A model generated the notes under the pieces. That model was given only the letters and a program-made list of their open reading frames with translations, made no database searches and was not told the DNA's origin. A stretch of 64,000 nucleotides of DNA from an uncultured Pelagibacteraceae bacterium (GTDB taxonomy: Bacteria > Pseudomonadota > Alphaproteobacteria > Pelagibacterales > Pelagibacteraceae), in contig CACKVM010000002.1 in the NCBI GenBank assembly GCA_902603625.1, positions 1-64,000 on the forward strand, read 5' to 3'. A program made the translations under genes and the position numbers. Shown here in pieces: positions 52,238 to 62,741 of the stretch. The first letter of the stretch is position 1. Each line of letters begins with the position of its first letter.

Positions 52238-53389
52238 ATGAATTTAAAAGATTGTCACAATTTTAGTGATTTTAGAAAATTAGCTGAAAGAAAATTACCC
52301 TCACCTATATTTCATTACATTGATGGAGCCGCAGATGATGAAATCACCTATGTTAGAAACACAAGTGCTTTTGATGATGTAGATTTAGTTCCAAATGTGT
52401 TAAGAGGTGTGGAGAATGTTGATTTATCTACTACAATTTTTGGAAAAAAATTAGACTTACCTTTTTATTTGTCTCCAACAGCTCTTCAAAGACTTTTTCA
52501 TTATGATGGTGAAAGAGCAGTTGGAAAAGCAGCACAAAAATTTAATACAATGTTTGGTGTCTCTGCCTTAGCTACAGTTAGTGTTGAAGAAATTTCTTCA
52601 ATGATTGATACACCTAAAATGTTTCAATTTTATTTTCATAAAGATAGAGGTTTGAATGACTCTTGTTTGGAAAGAGCAAAAGCAGCAAAATTTGATGTTA
52701 TGGCATTAACTGTAGACACAATAACAGGTGGTAATCGTGAAAGAGATTTAAGAACTGGATTTACTTCTCCACCTAAACTAACTTTATCAAGTTTATTTAG
52801 TTTTGCTACAAAACCAATGTGGGGGATAAATTATTTAACAAAAGGTAAATTTGAATTACCTCATCTTCAAGATTACGTAAAAGAGGGGACAAGCACGAAT
52901 ACATCTATAGGAAATTATTTTTCTACTATGTTAGATCAATCAATGAATTGGAAAGACGCAGAAAAACTTTGTTCTCAATGGGGAGGCCATTTTGCTCTCA
53001 AAGGAATTATGAGTGTTGAGGATGCTAAAAAAGCTGTAGATATTGGCTGTACTGGCATAATGGTTTCTAATCATGGAGGAAGACAACTTGACGGCTCCAG
53101 ATCTCCTTTTGATCAACTTGCTGAAATAGTTGATGCAGTTGGTGATAAATTAGATGTTATCTGTGAAGGAGGAATCCATAGAGGTACACATATGTTAAAA
53201 GCCTTATCATTAGGTGCAAAGGCTTGCTCAGGGGGAAGACTTTATCTTTACGCATTAGCAGCGGCCGGCCAGGCAGGTGTTGAAAGAGCTTTAGAAAAAT
53301 ATAAATCTGAATTAATTCGAGATATGAAACTGATGGGATGCACTAAAATAAGTGATCTAAGTAGAAGTAACCTAAGGTTTAGAAGATAG
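52238..53389 (+). CDS. FMN-dependent alpha-hydroxy acid dehydrogenase, copy 1
   Basis: SPIFHYIDGAADDE; IMVSNHGGRQLDGSRSPFDQL. Confidence 0.94.
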   Translation: MNLKDCHNFSDFRKLAERKLPSPIFHYIDGAADDEITYVRNTSAFDDVDLVPNVLRGVENVDLSTTIFGKKLDLPFYLSPTALQRLFHYDGERAVGKAAQKFNTMFGVSALATVSVEEISSMIDTPKMFQFYFHKDRGLNDSCLERAKAAKFDVMALTVDTITGGNRERDLRTGFTSPPKLTLSSLFSFATKPMWGINYLTKGKFELPHLQDYVKEGTSTNTSIGNYFSTMLDQSMNWKDAEKLCSQWGGHFALKGIMSVEDAKKAVDIGCTGIMVSNHGGRQLDGSRSPFDQLAEIVDAVGDKLDVICEGGIHRGTHMLKALSLGAKACSGGRLYLYALAAAGQAGVERALEKYKSELIRDMKLMGCTKISDLSRSNLRFRR

Positions 53390-54540
53390 TGAGTTTGAAA
53401 GACTGTCACAATTTTAATGACTTCAGAGAATTAGCTAAAAAAAAATTACCTTCACCTATTTTTCATTATATTGATGGTGGCTCTGATGATGAAACTACTC
53501 TTAGAAGAAACACAGATTCGTTCAATGATTGTGATTTGATTCCAAACGTTTTAGCAAATGTAGGTAAACCAGATTTATCAACTAATTTATTTGGAAGAAA
53601 AATAGACATGCCAATTTTTCTTTCTCCAGCTGCGATGCAAAGACTTTATCATACTGATGGTGATAAAGCTTCAGCAAGAGCAGCAGAAAAATTTGGAATT
53701 TTTTATAGTATGTCATCTATGAGTAATAACTCTATTGAGGAAATATCAAATATTTCTAGTGGTCCAAAGTTATTTCAATTATATGTTCATAAAGATAAAT
53801 CAATAACTGATGATTTAATTGACAGATCAAGAAGGTCAGGATTTGATGCAATGTGTTTGACAGTAGATACTTTGGTTGCAGGTAATAGGGAAAAAGATCA
53901 TAGAACGGGTTTCACTACTCCACCAAAACTTACATTCCAAAGTTTAATGAGTTTTGTAAAGAGACCAAGCTGGGTATTTAATTATCTAACTGGAAAAAAA
54001 TTTGAGCTTTCAAATGTTAAAAAAAAAACAGATAAAGGCACCAATATTGCTAAGTCAGTAATTGAATACATTAATGAGCAGTACGATCCACTAATGGGAT
54101 GGAAAGATGCAGAGTACTGTGCAAAAAAATGGAATGGACCTTTTGCACTTAAAGGAGTTATGTCAGTCGAAGATGCAAAAAAAGCTGTGGATATTGGCTG
54201 TACGGCTATCATGATATCAAATCACGGTGGTCGACAACTTGATGGATCACGATCACCCTTTGATCAAGTCAAAGCAATATCTGATGCTGTAGGCGATAAA
54301 TTGGAAATCATTTTAGACGGAGGAGTGAGAAGAGGAACTCACGTGTTAAAAGCCATTGCAGCTGGTGCAAAAGCTTGTAGTTTTGGAAAAATGTTTTTGT
54401 TCTCTTTGGCCGCAGGAGGCCAACAAGGAGTAGAACATTTACTAAAAAATATGCAAGATGAGATAAATAGAAACATGGTTTTAATGGGATGTAGAAATTT
54501 AAAAGAGTTGAATAGTTCAAAATTAATCTATAGAAAATAG
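53389..54540 (+). CDS. FMN-dependent alpha-hydroxy acid dehydrogenase, copy 2
   Basis: SPIFHYIDGGSDDE; IMISNHGGRQLDGSRSPFDQV; tandem to copy 1. Confidence 0.94.
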   Translation: MSLKDCHNFNDFRELAKKKLPSPIFHYIDGGSDDETTLRRNTDSFNDCDLIPNVLANVGKPDLSTNLFGRKIDMPIFLSPAAMQRLYHTDGDKASARAAEKFGIFYSMSSMSNNSIEEISNISSGPKLFQLYVHKDKSITDDLIDRSRRSGFDAMCLTVDTLVAGNREKDHRTGFTTPPKLTFQSLMSFVKRPSWVFNYLTGKKFELSNVKKKTDKGTNIAKSVIEYINEQYDPLMGWKDAEYCAKKWNGPFALKGVMSVEDAKKAVDIGCTAIMISNHGGRQLDGSRSPFDQVKAISDAVGDKLEIILDGGVRRGTHVLKAIAAGAKACSFGKMFLFSLAAGGQQGVEHLLKNMQDEINRNMVLMGCRNLKELNSSKLIYRK

Positions 54541-54550
54541 AGGGGGAAAT

Positions 54551-55717
54551 ATGAAATTAGCAAAAAGTTTAGAAAGATTAGGAACCGAATCTGCATTTAC
54601 TGTTCTAGCGGAGGCTAAAAAATTAGAAGCTCAAGGAAAACCTATGATCCACTTGGGATTAGGACAACCAGATTTTAAAACTCCAAAACATGTTGTTGAA
54701 GCAGCTAAGAAAGCCTTAGATGATGGACACCATGGATATGTTATGTCTAACGGTATTCCCGAATGCCGACAAGCTGTAACTAGATGGATTAAAAAACGTT
54801 ACAACGTCGATGTAGATTTTGAAAGAATTATTATCATGCCTGGTGGAAAGCCAACAATGCATTATGCTATACAATGTTTTGGTGAACCAGGTGCAGAGAT
54901 TATACACCCGACACCAGCTTTTCCAATTTATGAATCGATGATAAATTATACAGGCTCAAAATCTGTTACTTATGACTTAACAGAGGACAAAGATTTAAAA
55001 TTTAATCCTGATAAAATATTATCTTTAATTACAGATAAGACCCGATTGTTAATATTAATTAATCCAAATAACCCTACAGGAAGTTTTGTCGATAAAAGAG
55101 ATATTGATTTTTTAGCTGATGGTCTCAAAAAACATCCTCATGTAACAATTTTAAGTGACGAAATTTATAGTAGGCAAATTTTTGATGGTAAAGAGATGCC
55201 CTCATTTTTTAATTATCCTGAGTTAAGAGAAAGGTTAATAGTATTAGAAGGATGGAGTAAAGCTTATTCAATGACAGGGTGGAGACTTGGTTGGAGTTTT
55301 TGGCCTCATCATTTAGTTGAACATGTAAATAAATTATTAATTAATAGTGTTTCTTGTGTTAACGCAGCGGCTCAATTTGCTGGTATCGCTGCATTAGACG
55401 GACCAGATGACTCAATTGATCTAATGATGGAAAAATTTACTCAAAGAAGAGATTTAATTCATAAAGGTTTAAATGACTTACCAGGTGTTGAATGTAGTTT
55501 ACCTGGAGGGGCTTTTTATGCATTTCCTAAAGTGATCGGTACAGGTATGAATGGTGCAGAGTTTGCAAGAAAGGCTATGCATGAAGCAGGAGTAGCAATA
55601 GTTCCTGGGTCAGCTTTTGGTGAAACTTGCCAAAATTATGTGAGGTTTAGTTTTGCTGCATCAAGAGATAATATTTCACAAGCATTGGAAAATATAAAGA
55701 AAATGCTATCTAAATAA
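54551..55717 (+). CDS. PLP-dependent aminotransferase (fold I)
   Basis: LGLGQPDFKTPKHVVEAAK; LINPNNPTGSFV; WSKAYSMTGWRLGW. Confidence 0.94.
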   Translation: MKLAKSLERLGTESAFTVLAEAKKLEAQGKPMIHLGLGQPDFKTPKHVVEAAKKALDDGHHGYVMSNGIPECRQAVTRWIKKRYNVDVDFERIIIMPGGKPTMHYAIQCFGEPGAEIIHPTPAFPIYESMINYTGSKSVTYDLTEDKDLKFNPDKILSLITDKTRLLILINPNNPTGSFVDKRDIDFLADGLKKHPHVTILSDEIYSRQIFDGKEMPSFFNYPELRERLIVLEGWSKAYSMTGWRLGWSFWPHHLVEHVNKLLINSVSCVNAAAQFAGIAALDGPDDSIDLMMEKFTQRRDLIHKGLNDLPGVECSLPGGAFYAFPKVIGTGMNGAEFARKAMHEAGVAIVPGSAFGETCQNYVRFSFAASRDNISQALENIKKMLSK

Positions 55718-55756
55718 GGTATATTTTTTTAGTATTATTTATTAATATCACTTCTT

Positions 55757-57130
55757 ATGAACGATCAAGTACAAGCTGAGCTAAAAAAAATTTTTAATGG
55801 AAGATTTTCAACTTCTGTATCCACAAGAACAAATTATGCCAGAGGTGAAGACACTTATGATCCAATTTTATCAGAAGCTGTTGTATTTCCAGAAACAAAT
55901 CAGGAGGTTTCACAAATATTAAGACTATGTAATGAACATAAAATTCCTGTAGTACCATTTGGTACAGGTACCTCTTTAGAGGGTAATGTGGTTGGTAATG
56001 AAAAAGGAATAACCATAAGCCTTGAAAAAATGAATAAAATTTTAAGTGTTAATGCTGAGGACTTCGATTGTAGGGTACAAGCCTGTGTTACAAAAGAACA
56101 ATTAAATGAATATCTTAGAGAGGATGGTGTCTTTTTTCCAATTGATCCAGGTGCTAATGCTGCGATCGGAGGTATGGCTTCCACATCGGCTTCAGGAACA
56201 ATGGCGGTTAAATACGGCACTATGAAAACTGTAATTACTGGTTTGACTGTTGTTTTGCCTAATGGAGATATTATTAACACAGGAGGAAGAACGAAAAAAA
56301 CCTCAGCGGGTTATAATCTAACTAATTTATTTATTGGTTCTGAAGGAACTTTAGGAGTTATAACGGAAGTTCAATTAAGACTTTCTCCCATACCAGAGAG
56401 TATAATGTCAGCTGTCTGTCACTTCCCAACTTTAGAAAAAGCAGTTCAAACTGCGCAACAAGTTATTCAATATGGGGTCCCAATCGCAAGAATCGAAATG
56501 TTAAATAAAGACCAAATGGGAATAAGTATAAATTATTCAAAATTAAAAGATATTGAGGAAACGCCAACATTATTTTTTGAATTTCATGGATCAGAATTAT
56601 CTAATAATGAAAATATCAAAATAGTCGAGGAAATATCTAAAGATAATAATGGAAGCTCTTTTAAATGGGCAAAAGATTTAGAGGAAAGAAATAAACTCTG
56701 GCAAGCAAGATGGGACGTTTACTATTCTGTAAAAGCTTTGATAAATAATGGAAGAGTTTATTCAACAGATGTGTGTTTACCTATCTCAAATATAACAGAA
56801 TGTGTAAATTATGCAGAGGAACAAGCAAAAAAGTTTGGACTTAGAGCTCCAATGGTGGGCCACTTAGGAGATGGAAATTTTCATGTATTGTTACCATTTG
56901 ATCCTGAAAAAAAGGAAATGTATAAAAAGATAAGAGAATTTAACGATTTATTAATAAAAAAGGCTTTAGAACTTAAAGGAACGATTACAGGAGAACATGG
57001 TGTAGGCCTTCATAAAAAAGAATATCTTTTAAAAGAGCATGGAGACAACATCCCTGTTATGAAATTAATTAAAAGAAGCATTGATCAAAACAATATAATG
57101 AATCCAGGTAAAATATTTGATCTTAATTAA
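55757..57130 (+). CDS. FAD-binding oxidase, GlcD/D-lactate dehydrogenase-like
   Basis: PVVPFGTGTSLEGNVVG; GSEGTLGVITEVQLRLSPIPE; GEHGVGLHKKEYL. Confidence 0.94.
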   Translation: MNDQVQAELKKIFNGRFSTSVSTRTNYARGEDTYDPILSEAVVFPETNQEVSQILRLCNEHKIPVVPFGTGTSLEGNVVGNEKGITISLEKMNKILSVNAEDFDCRVQACVTKEQLNEYLREDGVFFPIDPGANAAIGGMASTSASGTMAVKYGTMKTVITGLTVVLPNGDIINTGGRTKKTSAGYNLTNLFIGSEGTLGVITEVQLRLSPIPESIMSAVCHFPTLEKAVQTAQQVIQYGVPIARIEMLNKDQMGISINYSKLKDIEETPTLFFEFHGSELSNNENIKIVEEISKDNNGSSFKWAKDLEERNKLWQARWDVYYSVKALINNGRVYSTDVCLPISNITECVNYAEEQAKKFGLRAPMVGHLGDGNFHVLLPFDPEKKEMYKKIREFNDLLIKKALELKGTITGEHGVGLHKKEYLLKEHGDNIPVMKLIKRSIDQNNIMNPGKIFDLN

Positions 57131-57142
57131 AAAAAATATTTT

Positions 57143-58096
57143 ATGAAAAAAATTTTGATTACGAGAAAATTAATCAAAGAAAGTGAAGATAAAGCTTCAA
57201 AAACATTTGACCCAATATTTAATTCTAATGATGAGTTATATTCACAATCAAAAGTTATAGAGATGAGTCAAGGTTGTGACGGTATACTATCCTCTTTAAC
57301 TGATAAGATGGATAAAGAGACTATTGATAAGTTACCAGATACAATAAAAATTATTTCAAATTTTGCAGTTGGTTTTGGAAATATAGATTTGGAAGCAGCA
57401 AAAAAAAGAGGAATTGCAGTTACTAATACACCTGAAGTTTTATCAGACGCAACAGCTGAGATTGGTATTCTTTTAATATTAGGAGCTTGTAGAAGGGCTG
57501 CAGAAGGAATTGAGTCTGCCAGAGAGGGTGGATGGAAATGGTCTGCAGATTATCTGATTGGTAAACAATTAACCGGAACAAGGCTTGGAGTTTTAGGAAT
57601 GGGCAGAATTGGACAGAAAATTGCAAGGATTGCAAAATCATTAGGAATGATTATTCACTATCATAACCGGTCAAAACTGAGCGCGGAAAAAGAGCAAGGT
57701 GCCATTTATCATGATAATTTGAAAAGTCTTTTTTCAGTATCAGATGTTTTATCTATTTGTTGTCCAGCAACAAAAGAGACTGAAAATATGATAAACAAAG
57801 AGACAGTTGAGTATTTCCCTAAAGGTGCAGTAATCACTAATGTTGCAAGAGGTGATATAGTTGATGATGATGCATTGATCGATGCACTTAATAGAAGAAA
57901 AATTTATGCTGCGGGACTTGATGTTTATAAGAATGAGCCAAATTTAAATCCAGGATACTTAAAGATTAAGTCAGCCTTTATTTTACCCCACTTAGGCAGC
58001 GCAACTAAAGATACCAGAATTGCTATGGCAAACCTTGCGATAGACAATATTGACGAGTTCTTTAAGACAGGAAATTGTGCAAATAAAGTAAATTAA
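57143..58096 (+). CDS. D-isomer 2-hydroxyacid dehydrogenase (glyoxylate/hydroxypyruvate reductase-like)
   Basis: LGVLGMGRIGQKIARIAKSLGM; NVARGDIVDDDALIDAL; ILPHLGSAT. Confidence 0.94.
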   Translation: MKKILITRKLIKESEDKASKTFDPIFNSNDELYSQSKVIEMSQGCDGILSSLTDKMDKETIDKLPDTIKIISNFAVGFGNIDLEAAKKRGIAVTNTPEVLSDATAEIGILLILGACRRAAEGIESAREGGWKWSADYLIGKQLTGTRLGVLGMGRIGQKIARIAKSLGMIIHYHNRSKLSAEKEQGAIYHDNLKSLFSVSDVLSICCPATKETENMINKETVEYFPKGAVITNVARGDIVDDDALIDALNRRKIYAAGLDVYKNEPNLNPGYLKIKSAFILPHLGSATKDTRIAMANLAIDNIDEFFKTGNCANKVN

Positions 58097-58214
58097 TTCT
58101 ACTTCAGATTGAAATTTTATTAAATTCTGCGACATCTGCTCCGTTTTTTGGAAAGACTCTAAACTGATTCTGTGTTTAAATTGATCGAGTTAATTAACTT
58201 TAATAGGAGTAATA

Positions 58215-59372
58215 ATGACAAAAGAAAATAAATCATTGAAGGTAAAAACATCTTCAAGACGTAAGTTCTTTAAAACTGCTGCTAAAGCTGGTGCTGTAGC
58301 TGCAGCTGCTGTTGCAATGCCAAACATAGCAACTGCAGGCGGTCATAAAACTTTAAAGATGCAAGCTGCATGGCCAAGTGGAGCAAACATCTTTTTTGAA
58401 ATGGCCGGAGACTACTGCAAAATGGTAGATGAGATGTCTGGAGGTACACTTAAGATTGATCTTCAACCAGTTGGAGCAGTCGTAAAGACTTCAGAAATCG
58501 GACAAGCAGTAAGTTCTGGTGTAGTAGATATGGGTCACTGGGTGACTGCATATTGGTATGGTAAAAATCCTGCTGCATCATTATTTGGAACTGGTCCTTC
58601 ATACGGTATGTCATCTCAAGAAGTTATGGGATGGATGGAGTATGGTGGAGGAAGAAAACTGTATGATGAAACTCTTGCAAAAGTAGGTTTCGATTACATT
58701 GGTTTTTTCCATATGCCTATGCCAGCACAGCCTTTTGGTTGGTTCAAAAAGAACGTAACAAAAGTATCTGATGTTAAAGGTATGAAGTACAGAACAGTTG
58801 GTCTAGCGACTAACGTTTTGACTGCAATGGGAATGGTAGTTAGACAATTACCAGGTGGTGAAATTCAGCCAGCTATGAAAACTGGTTTGATTGAAGCTGC
58901 TGAGTTTAACAACCCAACTTCAGACTCTCAATTTGGTATGCAAGACGTTTCTAAGCATTATCACTTAGGAAGCTTCCACCAATCTCAAGAGATGTTTGAG
59001 ATCCCAGTTAACAAAAAAACATATAATAGTTTATCACCTGCGCACCAAGCGATATTGAAAAATGCTGCTTATGCTGCAAACAGTGATAACTACTTTAAAG
59101 CTTTAGTAAGATACTCAGCTGACTTAGCTAAGTTGATGAATGAGCATAAAGTAAATGTTTACCAAACTTCAGATGAGATTTTGGCTCAACAATTAAAAGG
59201 TTGGGACAAAGTAATTGGTGACTTTAATAAGAAAGATCCTTTCTTTAAGAAAGTTGTTGATTCTCAAAAAGCTTATGCGAAGAGAGTAATGAAGTACTTG
59301 CTGATGAATCAGCCTAATTACAAACTTGCATATGAAAATGAGTTTGGTCCAATTGGAAAAGTTAAGATATAA
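58215..59372 (+). CDS. TRAP transporter substrate-binding protein (DctP family), Tat signal
   Basis: SSRRKFFKTAAKAGAVAAAAVAMPNIATA Tat signal; keto/hydroxy-acid type SBP. Confidence 0.92.
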   Translation: MTKENKSLKVKTSSRRKFFKTAAKAGAVAAAAVAMPNIATAGGHKTLKMQAAWPSGANIFFEMAGDYCKMVDEMSGGTLKIDLQPVGAVVKTSEIGQAVSSGVVDMGHWVTAYWYGKNPAASLFGTGPSYGMSSQEVMGWMEYGGGRKLYDETLAKVGFDYIGFFHMPMPAQPFGWFKKNVTKVSDVKGMKYRTVGLATNVLTAMGMVVRQLPGGEIQPAMKTGLIEAAEFNNPTSDSQFGMQDVSKHYHLGSFHQSQEMFEIPVNKKTYNSLSPAHQAILKNAAYAANSDNYFKALVRYSADLAKLMNEHKVNVYQTSDEILAQQLKGWDKVIGDFNKKDPFFKKVVDSQKAYAKRVMKYLLMNQPNYKLAYENEFGPIGKVKI

Positions 59373-59394
59373 TTAACTTTTATAAATTTTAATG

Positions 59395-59417
59395 AGGGGG
59401 CTTCGGCCCCCTTTTTT
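59395..59417 (+). terminator. GC-rich UUCG hairpin plus T-run between dctP and dctQ
   Basis: AGGGGGC-TTCG-GCCCCCTTTTTT. Confidence 0.85.
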
Positions 59418-59457
59418 ATTTGATTAATTCAAGACAATTCAATAAGAGTCTATATTT

Positions 59458-60051
59458 ATGATGAGATCTTATATAAAATTCGCTGATCGTTTGAGTGTCT
59501 CGATGGGTAAAGCATTCTCGTGGTGTATAGTAATTTTGATGGGCGGAACATGCTATGAAGTTTTTATGGCGTATGCTTTGAATGCCCCAACCTTGTGGAA
59601 TTTCGATTTTAGTCTTCAGATGTACGGTGCAATTTTTATGATGGCAGGAGCTTATACTTTATGCACCGAAGCGCATGTTAGAGGAGATGTTATATACAGA
59701 TTATTTTCTCAGAGAACGCAAGCTTGGATAGATGTTGTTTTATATTTTATTTTCTTCTTCCCTGGCGTCATTGCTTTAGCTTTTTATGGTTATGAATATG
59801 CAGCATTAGCATGGAAAATTAAAGAAACAAGTTGGAATAGCCCTGCACAAATTCAAATTTATATGGCAAAATCTTTAATACCATTATCTGGAGCACTTTT
59901 AACACTTCAAGGAATTGGTGAGGTATTTAGATGTATCATTTGTATTCAAACAGGTAGTTGGCCTGAAAGAGGAACAGAGCGTGATGCTGAGGAAACTGAA
60001 AAAGTATTAATGAGAACTTCACAAGAAGGTAATAAAGAAGATGTTATTTAG
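59458..60051 (+). CDS. TRAP transporter small permease (DctQ)
   Basis: Four-TM protein; GAIFMMAGAYTLCTEAHVRGDVIYR. Confidence 0.93.
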   Translation: MMRSYIKFADRLSVSMGKAFSWCIVILMGGTCYEVFMAYALNAPTLWNFDFSLQMYGAIFMMAGAYTLCTEAHVRGDVIYRLFSQRTQAWIDVVLYFIFFFPGVIALAFYGYEYAALAWKIKETSWNSPAQIQIYMAKSLIPLSGALLTLQGIGEVFRCIICIQTGSWPERGTERDAEETEKVLMRTSQEGNKEDVI

Positions 60052-61402
60052 TCTAACAAATCCTGAAGTAGCAATTATGATGATGGGAATATTTCTATTT
60101 GCAGTCTTATTAGGTTTTCCTATTGCTTTCACGTTAATGGCGATGGGTCTTGGTTTTGGATATTATGCTTACTTTGATCCGACTAAGATGGAGCATCTGT
60201 TTGATAACAGGATTTTCCAACTCTTTGTTCAAAATACCTACACTGTAATGGACAACAATGTGTTGACCGCAGTCCCCCTCTTCTTGTTTATGGGATATTT
60301 AGTTGAAAGAGCTGGAATTGTTGCAAAATTATTTTTTGCAATAAGATTAGCATCTCACAAACTTCCAGCTTCAATGGCAGTTGCTGCACTAATTACTTGT
60401 GCGCTATTCTCAACTGCTACAGGTATTATAGGAGCTGTAGTAACTTTAATGGGCCTTCTTGCTTGGCCAGCAATGATTAAAGCTGGTTATGATAAAAAAT
60501 TTGCATCTGGAATTATTTGTTCAGGAGGTTGTCTAGGAATTTTGATACCACCTAGTATTATGTTAATCGTCTATTCTGTAATTGCTCAATTATCCCCTTT
60601 AAGATTATTTGCAGCTGCAATTTTCCCAGGATTAATGCTAGCAGGACTTTATATAGGTTATGCAGTATTTAGGGCTTGGATGAATCCCTCAATAGCACCT
60701 AAACCTGCAGCAGAGGAAATTCCTCCTCCTGCAGTAATTATGAAAGAAGTTTTAGTTTCTTTCTTACCTTTATTCTCATTAATCATCTTAGTTTTGGGAA
60801 CAATACTTGCAGGTATAGCAACCCCAGCAGAGGCAGCCGCTGTTGGTGCATTTGGCTCATTAGTGCTTTCATATTTTTATAAAACACTTAAATGGAAAAA
60901 TTTTAAAGAGTCAGTTTTTCTTACAGCAAAAACAACAGCCATGATTATGTGGTTGTTCATTGGTTCTTGGACATTTGCCTCAGTATTTTCATACTTGGGT
61001 GGTCACGAAGTTTTTGAGCATTTTTTCAAATCCTTAAATTTACAGCCTTGGCAGTTTTTAGTTATTACCCAATTAATTATATTTTTATTGGGATGGCCCC
61101 TAGAATGGACTGAAATATTAATCATATTTGTACCGATATTTTTACCATTAGTTGAATTTTTTGGAGTTAATCCATATTTTTTTGCAATGTTAATCGCATT
61201 AAATTTACAAACCTCATTTCTGACACCCCCCATGGCAATGTCAGCTTATTATTTGAAAGGAGTTCAATCAAAGAACGTTGAGCTTATGGAAATTTTTGGA
61301 GGGATAATGCCTTTCTTAGGAATTGTAATTTTAGCGATGGTTCTGATGTATTTATTCCCAGGAATAGCACTTTGGTTACCAGAGACATTATTTGCAAATT
61401 AA
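60041..61402 (+). CDS. TRAP transporter large permease (DctM)
   Basis: ASGIICSGGCLGILIPPSIMLIVY; ATPAEAAAVGAFGSL; LTPPMAMSAYYLKG. Confidence 0.95.
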   Translation: MLFSLTNPEVAIMMMGIFLFAVLLGFPIAFTLMAMGLGFGYYAYFDPTKMEHLFDNRIFQLFVQNTYTVMDNNVLTAVPLFLFMGYLVERAGIVAKLFFAIRLASHKLPASMAVAALITCALFSTATGIIGAVVTLMGLLAWPAMIKAGYDKKFASGIICSGGCLGILIPPSIMLIVYSVIAQLSPLRLFAAAIFPGLMLAGLYIGYAVFRAWMNPSIAPKPAAEEIPPPAVIMKEVLVSFLPLFSLIILVLGTILAGIATPAEAAAVGAFGSLVLSYFYKTLKWKNFKESVFLTAKTTAMIMWLFIGSWTFASVFSYLGGHEVFEHFFKSLNLQPWQFLVITQLIIFLLGWPLEWTEILIIFVPIFLPLVEFFGVNPYFFAMLIALNLQTSFLTPPMAMSAYYLKGVQSKNVELMEIFGGIMPFLGIVILAMVLMYLFPGIALWLPETLFAN

Positions 61403-61408
61403 TTTTGA

Positions 61409-62737
61409 ATGACAGATATATTTTCATTAAGTCTTGAGGAACTAGCAAAAAAGATAAATGGTGCTCAGCTTACATCAGTCGAAGTTTGTGAAAAATATAT
61501 TGAAAGAATAAATAAGTTTGAAAAAGATGTAAAAGCCTGGGCACATTTTGATAAAAAAGTTTTATTAGAAAAAGCAACCGAAGCTGATGATCATAGAAGA
61601 TCAGGAAAACCAGTAGGACCACTGCATGGAGTGCCGATAGCAGTTAAAGATATCATAGGAACTGTTGATATGCCTACTGAGTGTGGAACTGTAATTAGAA
61701 AAGGAAAATCGTATTCTCAAAATGCTGAAATAATTGATTTGCTTCATGCATCAGGAGCAATTGTCATGGGTAAAACAGCAACCTCAGAACTTGCCTACTT
61801 AGGACCCCCAGCCACAACTAATCCACATGATAAAACTAGAACACCAGGTGGTTCATCAAGTGGATCAGCAGCTTCGGTTGCTTCTTTTATGGCACCGGCT
61901 TCTATTGGTTCTCAAACAGGAGGATCTGTAATAAGACCAGCGTCTTATTGTGGTGTAGTTGGTTATAAACCAAGTTATGGACTTATTTCTAGAAATGGAG
62001 TTTTAAGAACCTCATACAGCTTAGATCAAATTGGAATGTTTGGTCGTAAAGTTGAAGATGTAGCTATGTTAGCAAAGGTATTGATAAAGAAAGATAAATA
62101 TGATCCAGCTACGATTCATTACTCTACAGAAAATATTTTAACTGAAACTAAGAAAGGTCCAATTTTTGAGCCTAAGTTTATTTTTTATAAAACTGATCAT
62201 TGGAAAATAATTGATAAAAAATCACGAGAATCTTTTGAATATTTTATTAAATCTTTTAAAAAAAATATTGAGATATTTGACACTCCCTCATATTTTAAGG
62301 ATATACACAAATATCATAAAATTATTCATGAAACAGACTTGGCTAATAATTTTTCTGTTTATTTTAAAAAATTTAAAAATAAACTTTCAAAGTATATGCA
62401 AGATGCTATTTCAAATGGAAATAAGTACACTGCAAAGGAATATGCTGAGGCAATTGATTTTATGAAAAGAAGTTATGAGTCTTATGAGGAAGTATTTGAA
62501 GACTATCATGGAGTACTATCTCCATCTAGTCCTGGTGTTGCGCCTAAAGGATTAAAGAGCACTGGAACAGCAGAATTTAACAAAGTCTGGTCGTATCTAG
62601 GTACCCCCTGTATATCACTGCCTTTACTTGAGGGTGAAAATAATCTACCATTAGGAGTTCAATTAATTGGCAACAAATATGATGATCATAGATTTTTAGG
62701 TGTTGCTAATTGGCTTGAGAAGGAGTGTCAGGAATAA
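61409..62737 (+). CDS. Amidase signature family protein
   Basis: GVPIAVKDIIGT; TPGGSSSGSAASVASFMAPASIGSQTGGSVIRPASYCG. Confidence 0.95.
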   Translation: MTDIFSLSLEELAKKINGAQLTSVEVCEKYIERINKFEKDVKAWAHFDKKVLLEKATEADDHRRSGKPVGPLHGVPIAVKDIIGTVDMPTECGTVIRKGKSYSQNAEIIDLLHASGAIVMGKTATSELAYLGPPATTNPHDKTRTPGGSSSGSAASVASFMAPASIGSQTGGSVIRPASYCGVVGYKPSYGLISRNGVLRTSYSLDQIGMFGRKVEDVAMLAKVLIKKDKYDPATIHYSTENILTETKKGPIFEPKFIFYKTDHWKIIDKKSRESFEYFIKSFKKNIEIFDTPSYFKDIHKYHKIIHETDLANNFSVYFKKFKNKLSKYMQDAISNGNKYTAKEYAEAIDFMKRSYESYEEVFEDYHGVLSPSSPGVAPKGLKSTGTAEFNKVWSYLGTPCISLPLLEGENNLPLGVQLIGNKYDDHRFLGVANWLEKECQE

Positions 62738-62741
62738 TCGT

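Noticed and set aside
55900-56280. 126-aa minus-strand ORF
   Set aside because: Antisense to the GlcD-like oxidase; no recognisable product.
58188-58199. 12-bp palindrome AGTTAATTAACT upstream of dctP
   Set aside because: Perfect, but short AT palindromes are expected often at this base composition; not enough to call an operator.
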